From NCBI GenBank assembly GCA_964413265.1, contig CAYPRX010000088.1:1-64000 (forward strand): 64,000 bases of DNA, read 5' to 3'. The notes beneath the pieces are model-generated. The model was given only the letters and a program-made list of their open reading frames with translations, was not told the DNA's origin and ran no database searches. Below, one piece after another: positions 1 through 8,309 of the stretch (its first letter is position 1; each line of letters starts with the position of its first letter). The translations under genes were made by a program, and so were the position numbers. This stretch comes from CAVYGN01 sp964413265 (GTDB taxonomy: Bacteria > Spirochaetota > Brevinematia > Brevinematales > JAOACQ01).

Positions 1-1265
1 AAAAAGAGTCTTTGAAAGCCGATGTCAGCCTTCCCGGTTCCAAGAGCATTACGAACCGTGCGTTGCTCCTCTCATCCCTGGCCGAAGGCAATACCAGGCT
101 GTCCAATTTCCTTTTTTCCGATGATACGGTCTTTATGGCAAAAGCCCTTGAACAGGCCGGCGTATCTGTAGAAATGAATAAAGAGAAGAATTTCTGCCGT
201 GTCAGAGGCTGGAGTCTGCCGGCCGGAGAGCTTTCGGTATTCCTGGGTAATGCAGGGACTGCAATGCGGTTTTTAACTTCATATTTTACCCTCGGTGAGG
301 GAGAATTCCGCCTTGACGGTGATGAAAGAATGAGGCAGAGGCCAATAAAAGATCTCCTCGATGCCCTCACACAGCTGGGGTGCAATGTAGAATCGGAAAA
401 CTCTGACGGATGTCCCCCTGTCAGAATAGTTTCCAGGGGCATGCCGGGCGGGGAATGCAGAGTTGCCGGGAAATTCTCAAGCCAGTATATTTCATCTCTT
501 TTAATGGCCTCGCCTTACAGCAGGGAAGGAGTTACCGTACGGACAGCCGGTTCTCTTTCATCCGGCCCTTATGTGGATATGACTCTGGCGATGATGAACC
601 AGTTCTCTTTTCAATGCGAAAGAGACGGCTACAGGGAATTCAGGATAAGGAGGGGAAATTATTTAAGCCCAGGTGAGTATCTTATCGAGCCGGATGCCTC
701 AAGTTCATCGTATTTCCTGGCCGGAGCGGCTGTGCTCGGGGGTGAAATTACAGTTCATGGGCTAGGTTCCAGGTCCATTCAGGGGGATGTCAGGTTTGCC
801 ATGGTACTTGAGAAAATGGGCTGCAGTGTTGAGATGGGACCTGACAGCATAAAACTTGCTTCAGACGGAAAGCTTAATGGTATAAGCGTTGATATGAATG
901 ACATTCCTGATATGGTGCCTACTCTGGCCGTAAGCGCACTTTTCGCCGAAGGCCCGACAATAATTAAAAATGTGCCGAACCTCAGAATAAAGGAAAGCGA
1001 CAGGTTAAGCGCACTATCTGCCGAATTAAAAAAAATAGGCGCCGGAATTGTTGAAAATGTTGATGGAATTGAAATATTTCCGGCTTCCCGTTATAATAGG
1101 ACGGTCTTAAACACTTATAATGATCATCGGCTGGCAATGTCCTTCTCAATAGCCGGTTTAAAGATTGATGGGATTGAAATTGATAATCCATACTGTGTGT
1201 CGAAAACATTTCCGGATTTCTTTTTTTACTTCGGCAGGGTTTTTGATAATCCTTTAATATTTTGA
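1..1265 (+). CDS. aroA: 3-phosphoshikimate 1-carboxyvinyltransferase (EPSP synthase), 5' end cut by the window
   Basis: Joins phosphoenolpyruvate to shikimate-3-phosphate in the sixth step of the shikimate pathway. Visible family motifs are LPGSKSITNRAL near the N-terminus, GNAGTAMR, DGDERMRQRP, the RIKESDRL loop and TYNDHRLAM near the C-terminus. The frame is open to base 3, and the TTG at 12 leaves fewer residues before LPGSK than usual, so the true start probably lies upstream of the window. After GNAGTAMR the residue is Phe, where the E. coli enzyme has Pro101 near the glyphosate site. The stop codon overlaps the -35 box of the next promoter. Confidence 0.95.
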   Translation, partial: KESLKADVSLPGSKSITNRALLLSSLAEGNTRLSNFLFSDDTVFMAKALEQAGVSVEMNKEKNFCRVRGWSLPAGELSVFLGNAGTAMRFLTSYFTLGEGEFRLDGDERMRQRPIKDLLDALTQLGCNVESENSDGCPPVRIVSRGMPGGECRVAGKFSSQYISSLLMASPYSREGVTVRTAGSLSSGPYVDMTLAMMNQFSFQCERDGYREFRIRRGNYLSPGEYLIEPDASSSSYFLAGAAVLGGEITVHGLGSRSIQGDVRFAMVLEKMGCSVEMGPDSIKLASDGKLNGISVDMNDIPDMVPTLAVSALFAEGPTIIKNVPNLRIKESDRLSALSAELKKIGAGIVENVDGIEIFPASRYNRTVLNTYNDHRLAMSFSIAGLKIDGIEIDNPYCVSKTFPDFFFYFGRVFDNPLIF

Positions 1266-1291
1266 CATTTTTTCAAAAAAAGTAGTATAAT
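1262..1291 (+). promoter_or_regulatory. Sigma-70 type promoter for the tRNA-Thr/rpmG/tRNA-Trp/secE/nusG operon
   Basis: A perfect TTGACA (1262-1267) and a perfect TATAAT (1286-1291) are 18 bp apart. Transcription would start at about 1298, eight bases before the tRNA-Thr. The -35 box overlaps the aroA stop codon, so the operon has its own start within the end of the preceding gene. Confidence 0.85.
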
Positions 1292-1305
1292 AAAAGGTGC
1301 TTCGC

Positions 1306-1378
1306 GCCCATATAGCTCAGCTGGTAGAGCACCTCCATGGTAAGGAGGGGGTCGGCGGTTCAATCCCGCCTGTGGGCT
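1306..1378 (+). tRNA. tRNA-Thr (anticodon GGT)
   Basis: The acceptor arm GCCCATA (1306-1312) pairs with TGTGGGC (1371-1377), leaving discriminator T1378. The anticodon arm CCTCC/GGAGG holds a seven-base loop with GGT at positions 34-36, and the GGTTCAATCC T-loop is standard. CCA is not encoded. It is the first gene of the operon, 25 bases before rpmG. Confidence 0.93.
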
Positions 1379-1402
1379 AAGGGATATAGTGGTGGGGTTT
1401 TT

Positions 1403-1555
1403 ATGCAAATAGTTACTCTTGAATGCGAGGTCTGCGGAGAAAGGTTTTACACTACCAATAAAACAAAGGAAATGGTTCAGCAGAGGGTCAAATTCAATTT
1501 AAAAAAATACTGTCCCCGCTGCAGGAAGCATACTGTCCAGAAGGAAGTTAAATAG
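1403..1555 (+). CDS. rpmG: 50S ribosomal protein L33
   Basis: A 50-residue ribosomal protein of the large-subunit E-site region. It has a zinc ribbon: C8-x2-C11 near the start and CPRC near the end, so it is the zinc-binding form. The ATG at 1403 follows a GGTGGGG ribosome-binding site; an upstream start in the same frame would lie inside the tRNA and is rejected. It sits between two tRNA genes in the secE-nusG operon, a common place for rpmG. Confidence 0.95.
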   Translation: MQIVTLECEVCGERFYTTNKTKEMVQQRVKFNLKKYCPRCRKHTVQKEVK

Positions 1556-1597
1556 ATCCGGTTTTGCCCCTTGTCTGGATCGTTTTCAGGGACAAAT

Positions 1598-1670
1598 AGG
1601 CCTGTAGCTCAATTGGCAGAGTAGCGGTCTCCAAAACCGTTGGTTGGGGGTTCAATTCCCTCCAGGCCTG
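1598..1670 (+). tRNA. tRNA-Trp (anticodon CCA)
   Basis: The acceptor AGGCCTG (1598-1604) pairs with CAGGCCT (1663-1669), and discriminator G1670 fits Trp identity. The anticodon stem GCGGT/ACCGT carries the loop CTCCAAA with anticodon CCA. The 3' CCA end is not encoded. It lies 42 bases after rpmG and 18 before secE, a linkage seen in many bacteria. Confidence 0.94.
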
Positions 1671-1688
1671 ATTACCAGGAGTTTTATT

Positions 1689-1931
1689 ATGGGTGTAACA
1701 GTTAATTGGATTTTTGCAGCCGTAACGGCAATCGTGATTGCCTTTTTGCTGATAGCCAACAGAATATTTGTGAGGGAGAGCTATCAGGAATTAAAAAAAG
1801 TCACATGGCCGACAAGGGAACTGGCGCTTAATTCAAGTATGGTGACAATAGGCTTCATTGTCGGATTTTCTCTTATGCTGGCCTTGCTTGATTACATTGT
1901 TAATCTCTTTACTAAGGGTCTGGTAAGATAG
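1689..1931 (+). CDS. secE: Preprotein translocase subunit SecE
   Basis: An 80-residue membrane subunit that clamps SecY in the SecYEG channel. It has the single-domain bacterial layout plus an extra N-terminal hydrophobic stretch (residues 6-22), then the amphipathic signature YQELKKVTWPTREL and the conserved transmembrane helix (about residues 50-72). The ATG at 1689 follows an AGGAG box. One base separates it from nusG, so the two are probably translated together. Confidence 0.95.
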   Translation: MGVTVNWIFAAVTAIVIAFLLIANRIFVRESYQELKKVTWPTRELALNSSMVTIGFIVGFSLMLALLDYIVNLFTKGLVR

Positions 1932-1932
1932 A

Positions 1933-2493
1933 ATGGCAAGAGGATGGTTTGTTATACAGGTATATACCGGCTATGAAAAGAGGACGATGACTGATCTCAT
2001 TGCCAAGAAGAATAACGGTTCACTTAAGGATATTCTTCTCGATGTGAGGGTGCCAGAGGAAGAGTACATAATAGAAAAGAAGAATAAAAAGATTGTAAAG
2101 AAGAGAAATCTTTACCCGGGTTATATTCTTGCAGAACTTGATTTTCCTGATGAGGATACTGCATGGAAAAAGGTATATTCCGAAATAAGGTCGGTAACCG
2201 GGGTCGGGATGTTTCTGACGGCGGGCGGCGGGAACAAGAGACCTTCACCGCTGGCTTATGACGATGTTAAATCAATTTTTGAGAAAACGGGGGAGATTAA
2301 GCCGCATCTTTCTAAATTGGAATCTGGATATTCCGTTGGAGACAAGGTGAAGATAAACACGGGGCCTTTCCGCGATTTTGAGGGGGAAGTGCAGGAAATT
2401 CATAATGATAAAAACAGCCTTACAGTCAGGGTAGAAATATTCGGGAGGCTGACTCCGGTGGAACTGGATTTTAACCAGGTCCAGAGGATTTAA
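1933..2493 (+). CDS. nusG: Transcription termination/antitermination factor NusG
   Basis: A 186-residue elongation factor that binds the RNA polymerase clamp and links transcription to translation or Rho. The NGN domain starts at WFVIQVYTGYEKR and includes LYPGYILAELD; the C-terminal KOW domain has the motif VGDKVKINTGPFRDFEG. Length and order are normal, with no large insertion. It follows secE by one base and precedes rplK, the standard arrangement. Confidence 0.96.
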   Translation: MARGWFVIQVYTGYEKRTMTDLIAKKNNGSLKDILLDVRVPEEEYIIEKKNKKIVKKRNLYPGYILAELDFPDEDTAWKKVYSEIRSVTGVGMFLTAGGGNKRPSPLAYDDVKSIFEKTGEIKPHLSKLESGYSVGDKVKINTGPFRDFEGEVQEIHNDKNSLTVRVEIFGRLTPVELDFNQVQRI

Positions 2494-2510
2494 TCGAAGG
2501 AGACTAAAAA

Positions 2511-2945
2511 ATGGCGCCTAAAACTAAAAAATTAAAAGCAGTTGTAAAGTTACAGATACCCGCAGGGCAGGCCAATCCGGCACCTCCGGTAGGGACAGCC
2601 CTCGGGCCGCATGGCATACCGCTGATGGATTTCTGCAAGCAGTTTAACGATGCTACCAAGGATAAAGCCGGGTTTGTTATTCCGGTAGTGCTGAACATAT
2701 ATGAGGACAGGTCATTTTCCTTTATTACAAAGACTCCCCCCGCTTCGAATTTGATCAAGAAAGAGCTCGGTCTTGAAAAGGGCTCTTCGGAATCGAATAA
2801 GCAGAAGGTCGGTAAGATTACCATGGAACAGCTGAAGAAAATAGCCCAGATAAAAATGCAGGATTTGAATGCCAATGATATAGATGCGGCAGCCAGAATC
2901 ATCGGGGGAACAGCAAGGAATATGGGGATTGAGCTGGAGGGATAG
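2511..2945 (+). CDS. rplK: 50S ribosomal protein L11
   Basis: A 144-residue protein of the GTPase-associated centre that binds 23S rRNA with L10/L12. The N-terminal motif KLQIPAGQANPAPPVGTALG is the thiostrepton-region signature with its conserved prolines. The C-terminal rRNA-binding domain ends in GTARNMGIELEG. An AAGGAG box precedes the ATG. It abuts rplA without a spacer base. Confidence 0.96.
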   Translation: MAPKTKKLKAVVKLQIPAGQANPAPPVGTALGPHGIPLMDFCKQFNDATKDKAGFVIPVVLNIYEDRSFSFITKTPPASNLIKKELGLEKGSSESNKQKVGKITMEQLKKIAQIKMQDLNANDIDAAARIIGGTARNMGIELEG

Positions 2946-3659
2946 ATGAAAAAATTAGTTAAAAACGGCGTGGAATTCAAGGGAGGAAAAAGATACCTGT
3001 CATTAATAGAGAAAAACGATCTGTTTAAAACATACGGCTTTGATGAGGCCTGCAAGGTTGTAAAGGTGACAGCGAACGCAAAATTCGACGAATCGATAGA
3101 TCTTTCCTATAAGCTCAATATCAAGCAGAAGCATACTATTAGAGATGTTGTTGTTCTGCCCCATTCTATAGGGAAGGTGGTCCGGGTTCTTGTGTTCGCG
3201 GGAGGAGATAAGGCTGCAGAGGCCCGGCAGGCAGGTGCTGATTATGTCGGGGGCGAAGAGTTCATTGAAAAGATCGCTGGGGGATGGCTTGATTTCGATG
3301 CCGTCCTGGCTGCACCGGATATGATGAAGAGTCTAAGTAAAATCGCGCCGATACTCGGAAGGCGTAAAATGATGCCCAATCCTAAAACAGGCACCGTTAC
3401 GCTCGATATTGCAAGGGTTGTTAAAGAATTCAAGGCAGGAAAGGTCGAGATCAGGGCCGATAAGACGGGAAATGTTCATGTGGTTGTAGGAAAGAAATCG
3501 CTTACTGAGCAGGATCTTTACGATAACGCTTTCGCTATTCACAAAGTGCTGATAAAGAATAAACCTGCTGATTTAAAGGGAGATTATATAAAGTCAATGT
3601 CGCTTTCCTCAACGATGGGACCGGCAGTTAAGATTGATTTTAAAAAGATCGCGGTTTAA
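2946..3659 (+). CDS. rplA: 50S ribosomal protein L1
   Basis: A 237-residue L1-stalk protein that helps deacylated tRNA leave the E site. Full domain I and II signatures are visible, including GRRKMMPNPKTGTVT, VKEFKAGKVEIRADKTGNVHV and the C-terminal SLSSTMGPAVKID. In many bacteria L1 represses its own operon, but only 17 bases precede rplK here, so no separate leader site is evident. Confidence 0.96.
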   Translation: MKKLVKNGVEFKGGKRYLSLIEKNDLFKTYGFDEACKVVKVTANAKFDESIDLSYKLNIKQKHTIRDVVVLPHSIGKVVRVLVFAGGDKAAEARQAGADYVGGEEFIEKIAGGWLDFDAVLAAPDMMKSLSKIAPILGRRKMMPNPKTGTVTLDIARVVKEFKAGKVEIRADKTGNVHVVVGKKSLTEQDLYDNAFAIHKVLIKNKPADLKGDYIKSMSLSSTMGPAVKIDFKKIAV

Positions 3660-3706
3660 AAAGTTAAAAGCTGAATAATTACCAATAACTTATAAGGATG
3701 GTTCAT

Positions 3707-4225
3707 ATGCCCAGCACTGAAAAGATTAATATTGTCAGAGAAATAAAAGAGGAATTCGAGGGGATAAACGGTTTGGTCCTGGCTGATTTCAAGGGACTCT
3801 CTGTTCCTGAGCAGGAAGAATTGCGCAAGAAAGTTTTTAAAGAGGGGGGGAATGCCAGGGTTATAAAAAATACGTTTTTATCCAAAGCATTTGAAGGTTC
3901 GAAAATTGCAGACCTGGACGCTCACTTAATCAATAATACAATAGTTTTTACCTCGAAAAGCGATATTTTGGGTCTTCTGAAGGTGATTTCTGCATTTTCA
4001 AAAAATCATGAAAAATTCATCCTTAAGGGCGGTTTTCTCGACGGGAAGACCTTTGACAGGGAGGGGATTCTGGCCATGGCGATGCTGCCATCAAGGAAAG
4101 AGCTCCTGGCCCAGATTACCGGCGGCATGAATTCTATGATCGGAGGATTTGTCGGCTTGTTAAACGGTATTATGACCAAGTTCTTAGGTACTTTGGAAGC
4201 GATTGAAAAGAAAAAAGGTGAATAA
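3707..4225 (+). CDS. rplJ: 50S ribosomal protein L10
   Basis: A 172-residue stalk base protein that anchors L12 dimers. It has the N-terminal rRNA-binding motif GLVLADFKGLSVPEQEELR and a C-terminal helix for L12 binding. ATG 3707 is preferred over ATG 3698, because the AAGG box (3694-3697) lies directly against 3698 but about nine bases from 3707. The 47-base gap from rplA is too short for the long L10 leader known from gammaproteobacteria. Confidence 0.94.
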   Translation: MPSTEKINIVREIKEEFEGINGLVLADFKGLSVPEQEELRKKVFKEGGNARVIKNTFLSKAFEGSKIADLDAHLINNTIVFTSKSDILGLLKVISAFSKNHEKFILKGGFLDGKTFDREGILAMAMLPSRKELLAQITGGMNSMIGGFVGLLNGIMTKFLGTLEAIEKKKGE

Positions 4226-4246
4226 AATAGGATAAGGAGTAATATA

Positions 4247-4639
4247 ATGGCAGAAAATAAGATCCAGGAAGTGATCGATCTGATTTCAAGCATGACAGTT
4301 GTGGAACTTAATGAGCTGAGAAAAACAATGGAAGAAAAGTTTGATGTTAAAGCTGCCGCTCCCATGGCATTTGCCGCACCAGCGGCACCCAGTGGCGGCG
4401 CTGCTGCACCTTCGTCAGAAGAATCTTCGACATTCTCTGTGTTCATAAAAGATCCAGGTGCTAAGAAGATCGAGGTTATTAAAGTCGTGAGAAATATAAC
4501 CGGTCTTGCTCTGAAGGAAGCGAAGGAGCTTGCTGAAAACGGCGGAAAGACACCACTTAAGGATAATCTGTCCAAAACTGACGCCGATAAGCTCAAAAAA
4601 GAGCTTGAAGATGCCGGAGCCGTTGTTGAACTTAAATAA
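4247..4639 (+). CDS. rplL: 50S ribosomal protein L7/L12
   Basis: A 130-residue multi-copy stalk protein that recruits translational GTPases. The N-terminal dimerisation helix is followed by an Ala/Pro/Gly-rich hinge (about residues 38-60). The C-terminal factor-binding domain has the conserved GAKKIEVIKVVRNITGLALKEAKEL. It follows rplJ by 21 bases, and a strong hairpin lies between it and rpoB. Confidence 0.96.
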   Translation: MAENKIQEVIDLISSMTVVELNELRKTMEEKFDVKAAAPMAFAAPAAPSGGAAAPSSEESSTFSVFIKDPGAKKIEVIKVVRNITGLALKEAKELAENGGKTPLKDNLSKTDADKLKKELEDAGAVVELK

Positions 4640-4692
4640 ATATTTCTTTTCTATTGTTGTATCATATCCCTTGTATTCAAATTTGTGTTGTG

Positions 4693-4717
4693 CTTCCCCT
4701 TCGTTGTGAAGGGGAAG
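4693..4717 (+). terminator. Hairpin between rplL and rpoB, likely attenuator or RNA-processing site
   Basis: A perfect 10-bp inverted repeat, CTTCCCCTTC/GAAGGGGAAG, surrounds the loop GTTGT. No run of T follows (the next bases are TTGTATCT), so it is not a full rho-independent terminator. In other bacteria the rplL-rpoB gap holds a partial terminator or RNase III site that lowers polymerase expression relative to L12. The same role is inferred here. Confidence 0.6.
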
Positions 4718-4756
4718 TTGTATCTATTCACTAATTAAAGCGGGGGGAGTTGAGAG

Positions 4757-7700
4757 ATGATGAAGAACGAAAGAATTTCTTTCGCAAAAAATAAAGAAAG
4801 AGTAGCTCTTCCGGATTTGCTGGATATTCAGCTTCGTTCCTTTAAAGATTTTTTGCAGATAGATAAAAAACCGAATGAAAGGGAAAAGAAGGGTCTTGAA
4901 TATGTTTTCAACAACTTTTTCCCTATTGAGGGTGCGAACGGAGAAATAATAATTGAATATGTCGGCTATGAGGTCGGCAGCTTCAAATACACAGAAGATG
5001 AATGCTTTGATAAGAATCTTACTTACAGTGTTCCCGTAAAGGCTATTTTTCGCCTGATAGATCGTAAAACCGGTGAAATCAAGGAGAAGGATATATATAT
5101 TGGAGATTTTCCTCTGATGACCAAGCGCGGGACCTTCATTTTTAACGGAGCAGAAAGGGTCGTTGTGAATCAGATATATAAATCTCCCGGCGTTCTGTTC
5201 AGTTATAAAAACAAGGAATATTCTTCTAAAATTGTTCCCGAAAAGGGCTCATGGCTTGAATTTATTATTGATACCAAGAAGGATCTGATGTATGTACGCA
5301 TCGATTCCAGAAGAAAGGTGCTTGTTACCATGTTTCTCAGGGCTCTTGAATTGAGCACGCCTGATATAATTAATGCATTCTTCAAAATAAGGAAAATCGA
5401 CCTTTCACGTATTGAAAAGGATGAGGCGGTAACACGGCTTGTAGGCAAGTATGTGGCTGAAGATGTACTGGATGACGAAAATAATATACTGGTAGGTGCG
5501 ATCGAAAAATTATTTCCAAACAGCATCAACCAGCTTTACCAGAAGGGGAAAACGATTATAAAAATAATCGATCCGAAATCGGTAGTCGAGAACAGGCCGC
5601 TAATAAATACCCTTGAAAAAGACGATACGAAAGATGCGGTCAATAAGGCTATTAAAAAAATATACAGCATCCTCCATCCTGGTGAAGCAGCTCCTCTGGA
5701 GAGTATCGTAAGGGAACTGCACAACATGTTTTTCGGCCCTAAGATGTATGACCTGGGAGAGGTGGGCAGATATAAACTTGTGCTTAAACTGTACCCTGAA
5801 TTGAACCAGGAGGAGAAAAAGGTCCTTATTGAGCAGAGAACACTCTCATATGAGGATATTAACAGGACCCTTCAGCACCTGATTAAAGTCTATAATAAGC
5901 AAACAAGTCTGGACGATGTCGACCACCTTGGCAACAGAAGGGTAAGAAATGTCAATGAACTTCTTGTCAATCAGCTTATTTCCGCCTTTACTAAGGTTGA
6001 AAAATCCATACATGAAAAACTCTCTTCACGGGAAATCGAGGATCTTACACCTCAAAGCATAATAGCAATAAAGCCTATTGTATCAGCTTTGAATGATTTC
6101 TTCGGGATGAGCCAGCTTTCTCAGTTCATGGACCAGACCAATCCTATTTCTGAACTGACTCATAAAAGAAGACTTTCCGCCCTCGGACCGGGCGGCCTTT
6201 CCCGCGACAGGGCGGGATTTGAGGTCCGCGATGTTCATAATACTCATTATGGAAGGGTTTGCCCTATTGAAACTCCTGAAGGTCCCAATATAGGGCTTAT
6301 TGTTTCGCTGGCCACATATGCGAATGTTAATTCCTATGGGTTTCTTGAAACTCCCTATGTAGTTGTTAAAAATAGAAAAATAACAGATGAGATAAAATAT
6401 CTTTCAGCAACAGAAGAGGAAAATTATTATATCGCTCAGGCTAACGCAAAGCTGAGCTCTTCGGGCAGCATAGTCGAGGATTTTGTCCAGGCAAGGTACA
6501 GGGTTGAATTCGAATTAGCCCCCAGCGATAAGATTCAACTGATGGACGTTTCGCCCAAGCAGATACTATCCGTTTCTGCATCGATAATTCCTTTCATCGA
6601 GCATGACGATGCGAACCGCGCCCTTATGGGGTCCAACATGCAGAGACAGGCTGTACCTCTTCTTTCCTCCGAGGCTCCCATTGTAGGGACGGGTATGGAA
6701 TACTACGTGGCAAGGGATTCAAGGGCTGTAGTGATCAGCGAGGAGGACGCAAAGGTATATAAAGTCGATTCGGAGAATGTAATACTGCAGGATTCTTCAA
6801 AGACGCTTCATACATACAATCTGGTTAAATTCCGGAGGACAAACCAGGATACTAGCTTTAATCAGAAGCCGATCGTCTATGAGGGTGAAATTATAAAAAA
6901 GGGACAGGTTGTTGCCGACGGTTTCGCCAGCGACGGAGGTGAGCTTTCCCTGGGTAAAAACATCCTTGTGGCTTTTATGCCCTGGAATGGATACAATTAC
7001 GAAGATGCCGTATTGATAAGTGAGAAACTTCTGAAAAATGACGACTTTACTTCAGTATATACGACGGTTTTTGAATGTAAAGCGCTTGAAACGAAGCTTG
7101 GCAGCGAAGAGATAACCAATGAAATACCCAATGTGGGGGAAGACGCTATAAAAAATCTCGATGAGAGCGGGATCATCAGGATCGGCGCCTATGTAAAACC
7201 AGGAGATATACTGGTCGGTAAAGTTACACCAAAGGGCGAGCCGACAGAAACACCTGAATTCAGGCTTCTTCATGCCATTTTCGGTGAGAAAGCCAAAGAC
7301 GTGCGGGATACCTCACTGCGGGTCCCCCATGGAGAAGGCGGTGTTGTGGTTGACGTCAAGGTGTTCAGCTCTGAAAAAGGCGATGAGCTTGCCCCCGGCG
7401 TGTTAAAGCTGGTAAAAGTATATATGGCCAAAAAAAGGAAAATTAAGCCAGGTGATAAAATAGCCGGCCGGCATGGCAACAAGGGCGTGATTTCACGAGT
7501 ACTGGCAGAAGAGGATATGCCTTTTATGCCTGATGGAACACCTGTTGATATAGTGCTTAATCCTCTTGGCGTCCCGAGCCGCATGAATATAGGGCAACTC
7601 TTCGACAGCCTCCTCGGACTGGCCGGATGGAAACTCAGTGTTAAATATGAGTGCCCCGTATTCGAAGGAGCCACTCTGGAAGAAATTGAAGAGCAGATAG

Positions 7701-8284
7701 AGATTGCAAATCAGAAGATACGAAAGGAGCTCATTGCTGAAAGAAAAGCATACGGTGATTCCGAAAAAGAAATTACCCGCTACTTCAACAGAGTAAAGCT
7801 ACAGCCGGACGGTAAGTTTTATTTAAGGGACGGCAAGAGCGGCGAGGTTTTCGAGAAGCCGGTATTTGTCGGTGTGATGTACATTATGAAACTGCATCAC
7901 ATGGTCGATGACAAGATTCATGCCAGGTCTGTAGGGCCGTACTCCCTGGTAACGCAGCAGCCCCTCCGCGGCAAGGCCAATTTCGGAGGTCAAAGGCTTG
8001 GTGAGATGGAAGTTTGGGCCCTTGAAGCATACGGAGCGGCCAATCTTCTTCAGGAAATGATGACTATCAAATCCGATGATACAGACGGAAGGGTGAGGAT
8101 ATACGAGGGCGTGATCAAGGGAAAATATACCTCCTCGCCGGGTATTCCGGAATCTTTCAATGTGCTTGTTCAGGAACTCAGGGGGCTGGCACTTGATATT
8201 CAGGTTTATGATAAAAACGGAAAGCGCGTTCCTCTGAATGATAAAGAAAAAGAACTTATAGATATGAAGGTCCACCTCATTTAA
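4757..8284 (+). CDS. rpoB: DNA-directed RNA polymerase subunit beta
   Basis: A 1175-residue catalytic subunit. The rifampicin pocket reads SQLSQFMDQ, ISELTHKRR, LSALGPGGLSRDRAGFEVRDVH. Ser474 occupies the place of E. coli Ser531, where several spirochaetes have Asn. Later motifs include GYNYEDA and GRHGNKGV. It lacks the large insertions of the E. coli protein. ATG 4757 is followed at once by ATG 4760; the GGGGGGAG box (about 4742-4749) serves either. It begins 25 bases before rpoC ends the operon. Confidence 0.97.
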   Translation: MMKNERISFAKNKERVALPDLLDIQLRSFKDFLQIDKKPNEREKKGLEYVFNNFFPIEGANGEIIIEYVGYEVGSFKYTEDECFDKNLTYSVPVKAIFRLIDRKTGEIKEKDIYIGDFPLMTKRGTFIFNGAERVVVNQIYKSPGVLFSYKNKEYSSKIVPEKGSWLEFIIDTKKDLMYVRIDSRRKVLVTMFLRALELSTPDIINAFFKIRKIDLSRIEKDEAVTRLVGKYVAEDVLDDENNILVGAIEKLFPNSINQLYQKGKTIIKIIDPKSVVENRPLINTLEKDDTKDAVNKAIKKIYSILHPGEAAPLESIVRELHNMFFGPKMYDLGEVGRYKLVLKLYPELNQEEKKVLIEQRTLSYEDINRTLQHLIKVYNKQTSLDDVDHLGNRRVRNVNELLVNQLISAFTKVEKSIHEKLSSREIEDLTPQSIIAIKPIVSALNDFFGMSQLSQFMDQTNPISELTHKRRLSALGPGGLSRDRAGFEVRDVHNTHYGRVCPIETPEGPNIGLIVSLATYANVNSYGFLETPYVVVKNRKITDEIKYLSATEEENYYIAQANAKLSSSGSIVEDFVQARYRVEFELAPSDKIQLMDVSPKQILSVSASIIPFIEHDDANRALMGSNMQRQAVPLLSSEAPIVGTGMEYYVARDSRAVVISEEDAKVYKVDSENVILQDSSKTLHTYNLVKFRRTNQDTSFNQKPIVYEGEIIKKGQVVADGFASDGGELSLGKNILVAFMPWNGYNYEDAVLISEKLLKNDDFTSVYTTVFECKALETKLGSEEITNEIPNVGEDAIKNLDESGIIRIGAYVKPGDILVGKVTPKGEPTETPEFRLLHAIFGEKAKDVRDTSLRVPHGEGGVVVDVKVFSSEKGDELAPGVLKLVKVYMAKKRKIKPGDKIAGRHGNKGVISRVLAEEDMPFMPDGTPVDIVLNPLGVPSRMNIGQLFDSLLGLAGWKLSVKYECPVFEGATLEEIEEQIEIANQKIRKELIAERKAYGDSEKEITRYFNRVKLQPDGKFYLRDGKSGEVFEKPVFVGVMYIMKLHHMVDDKIHARSVGPYSLVTQQPLRGKANFGGQRLGEMEVWALEAYGAANLLQEMMTIKSDDTDGRVRIYEGVIKGKYTSSPGIPESFNVLVQELRGLALDIQVYDKNGKRVPLNDKEKELIDMKVHLI

Positions 8285-8309
8285 GTTCTTTTTTTAAAAG
8301 GAGATAAAA

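Noticed and set aside
2504..3055. 183-residue minus-strand frame over rplK/rplA
   Set aside because: It is the shadow of conserved ribosomal protein genes, with no start signal and no family features.
3660..3706. L10-type autoregulatory leader before rplJ
   Set aside because: The 47-base gap is too short and lacks the conserved stem-loops.
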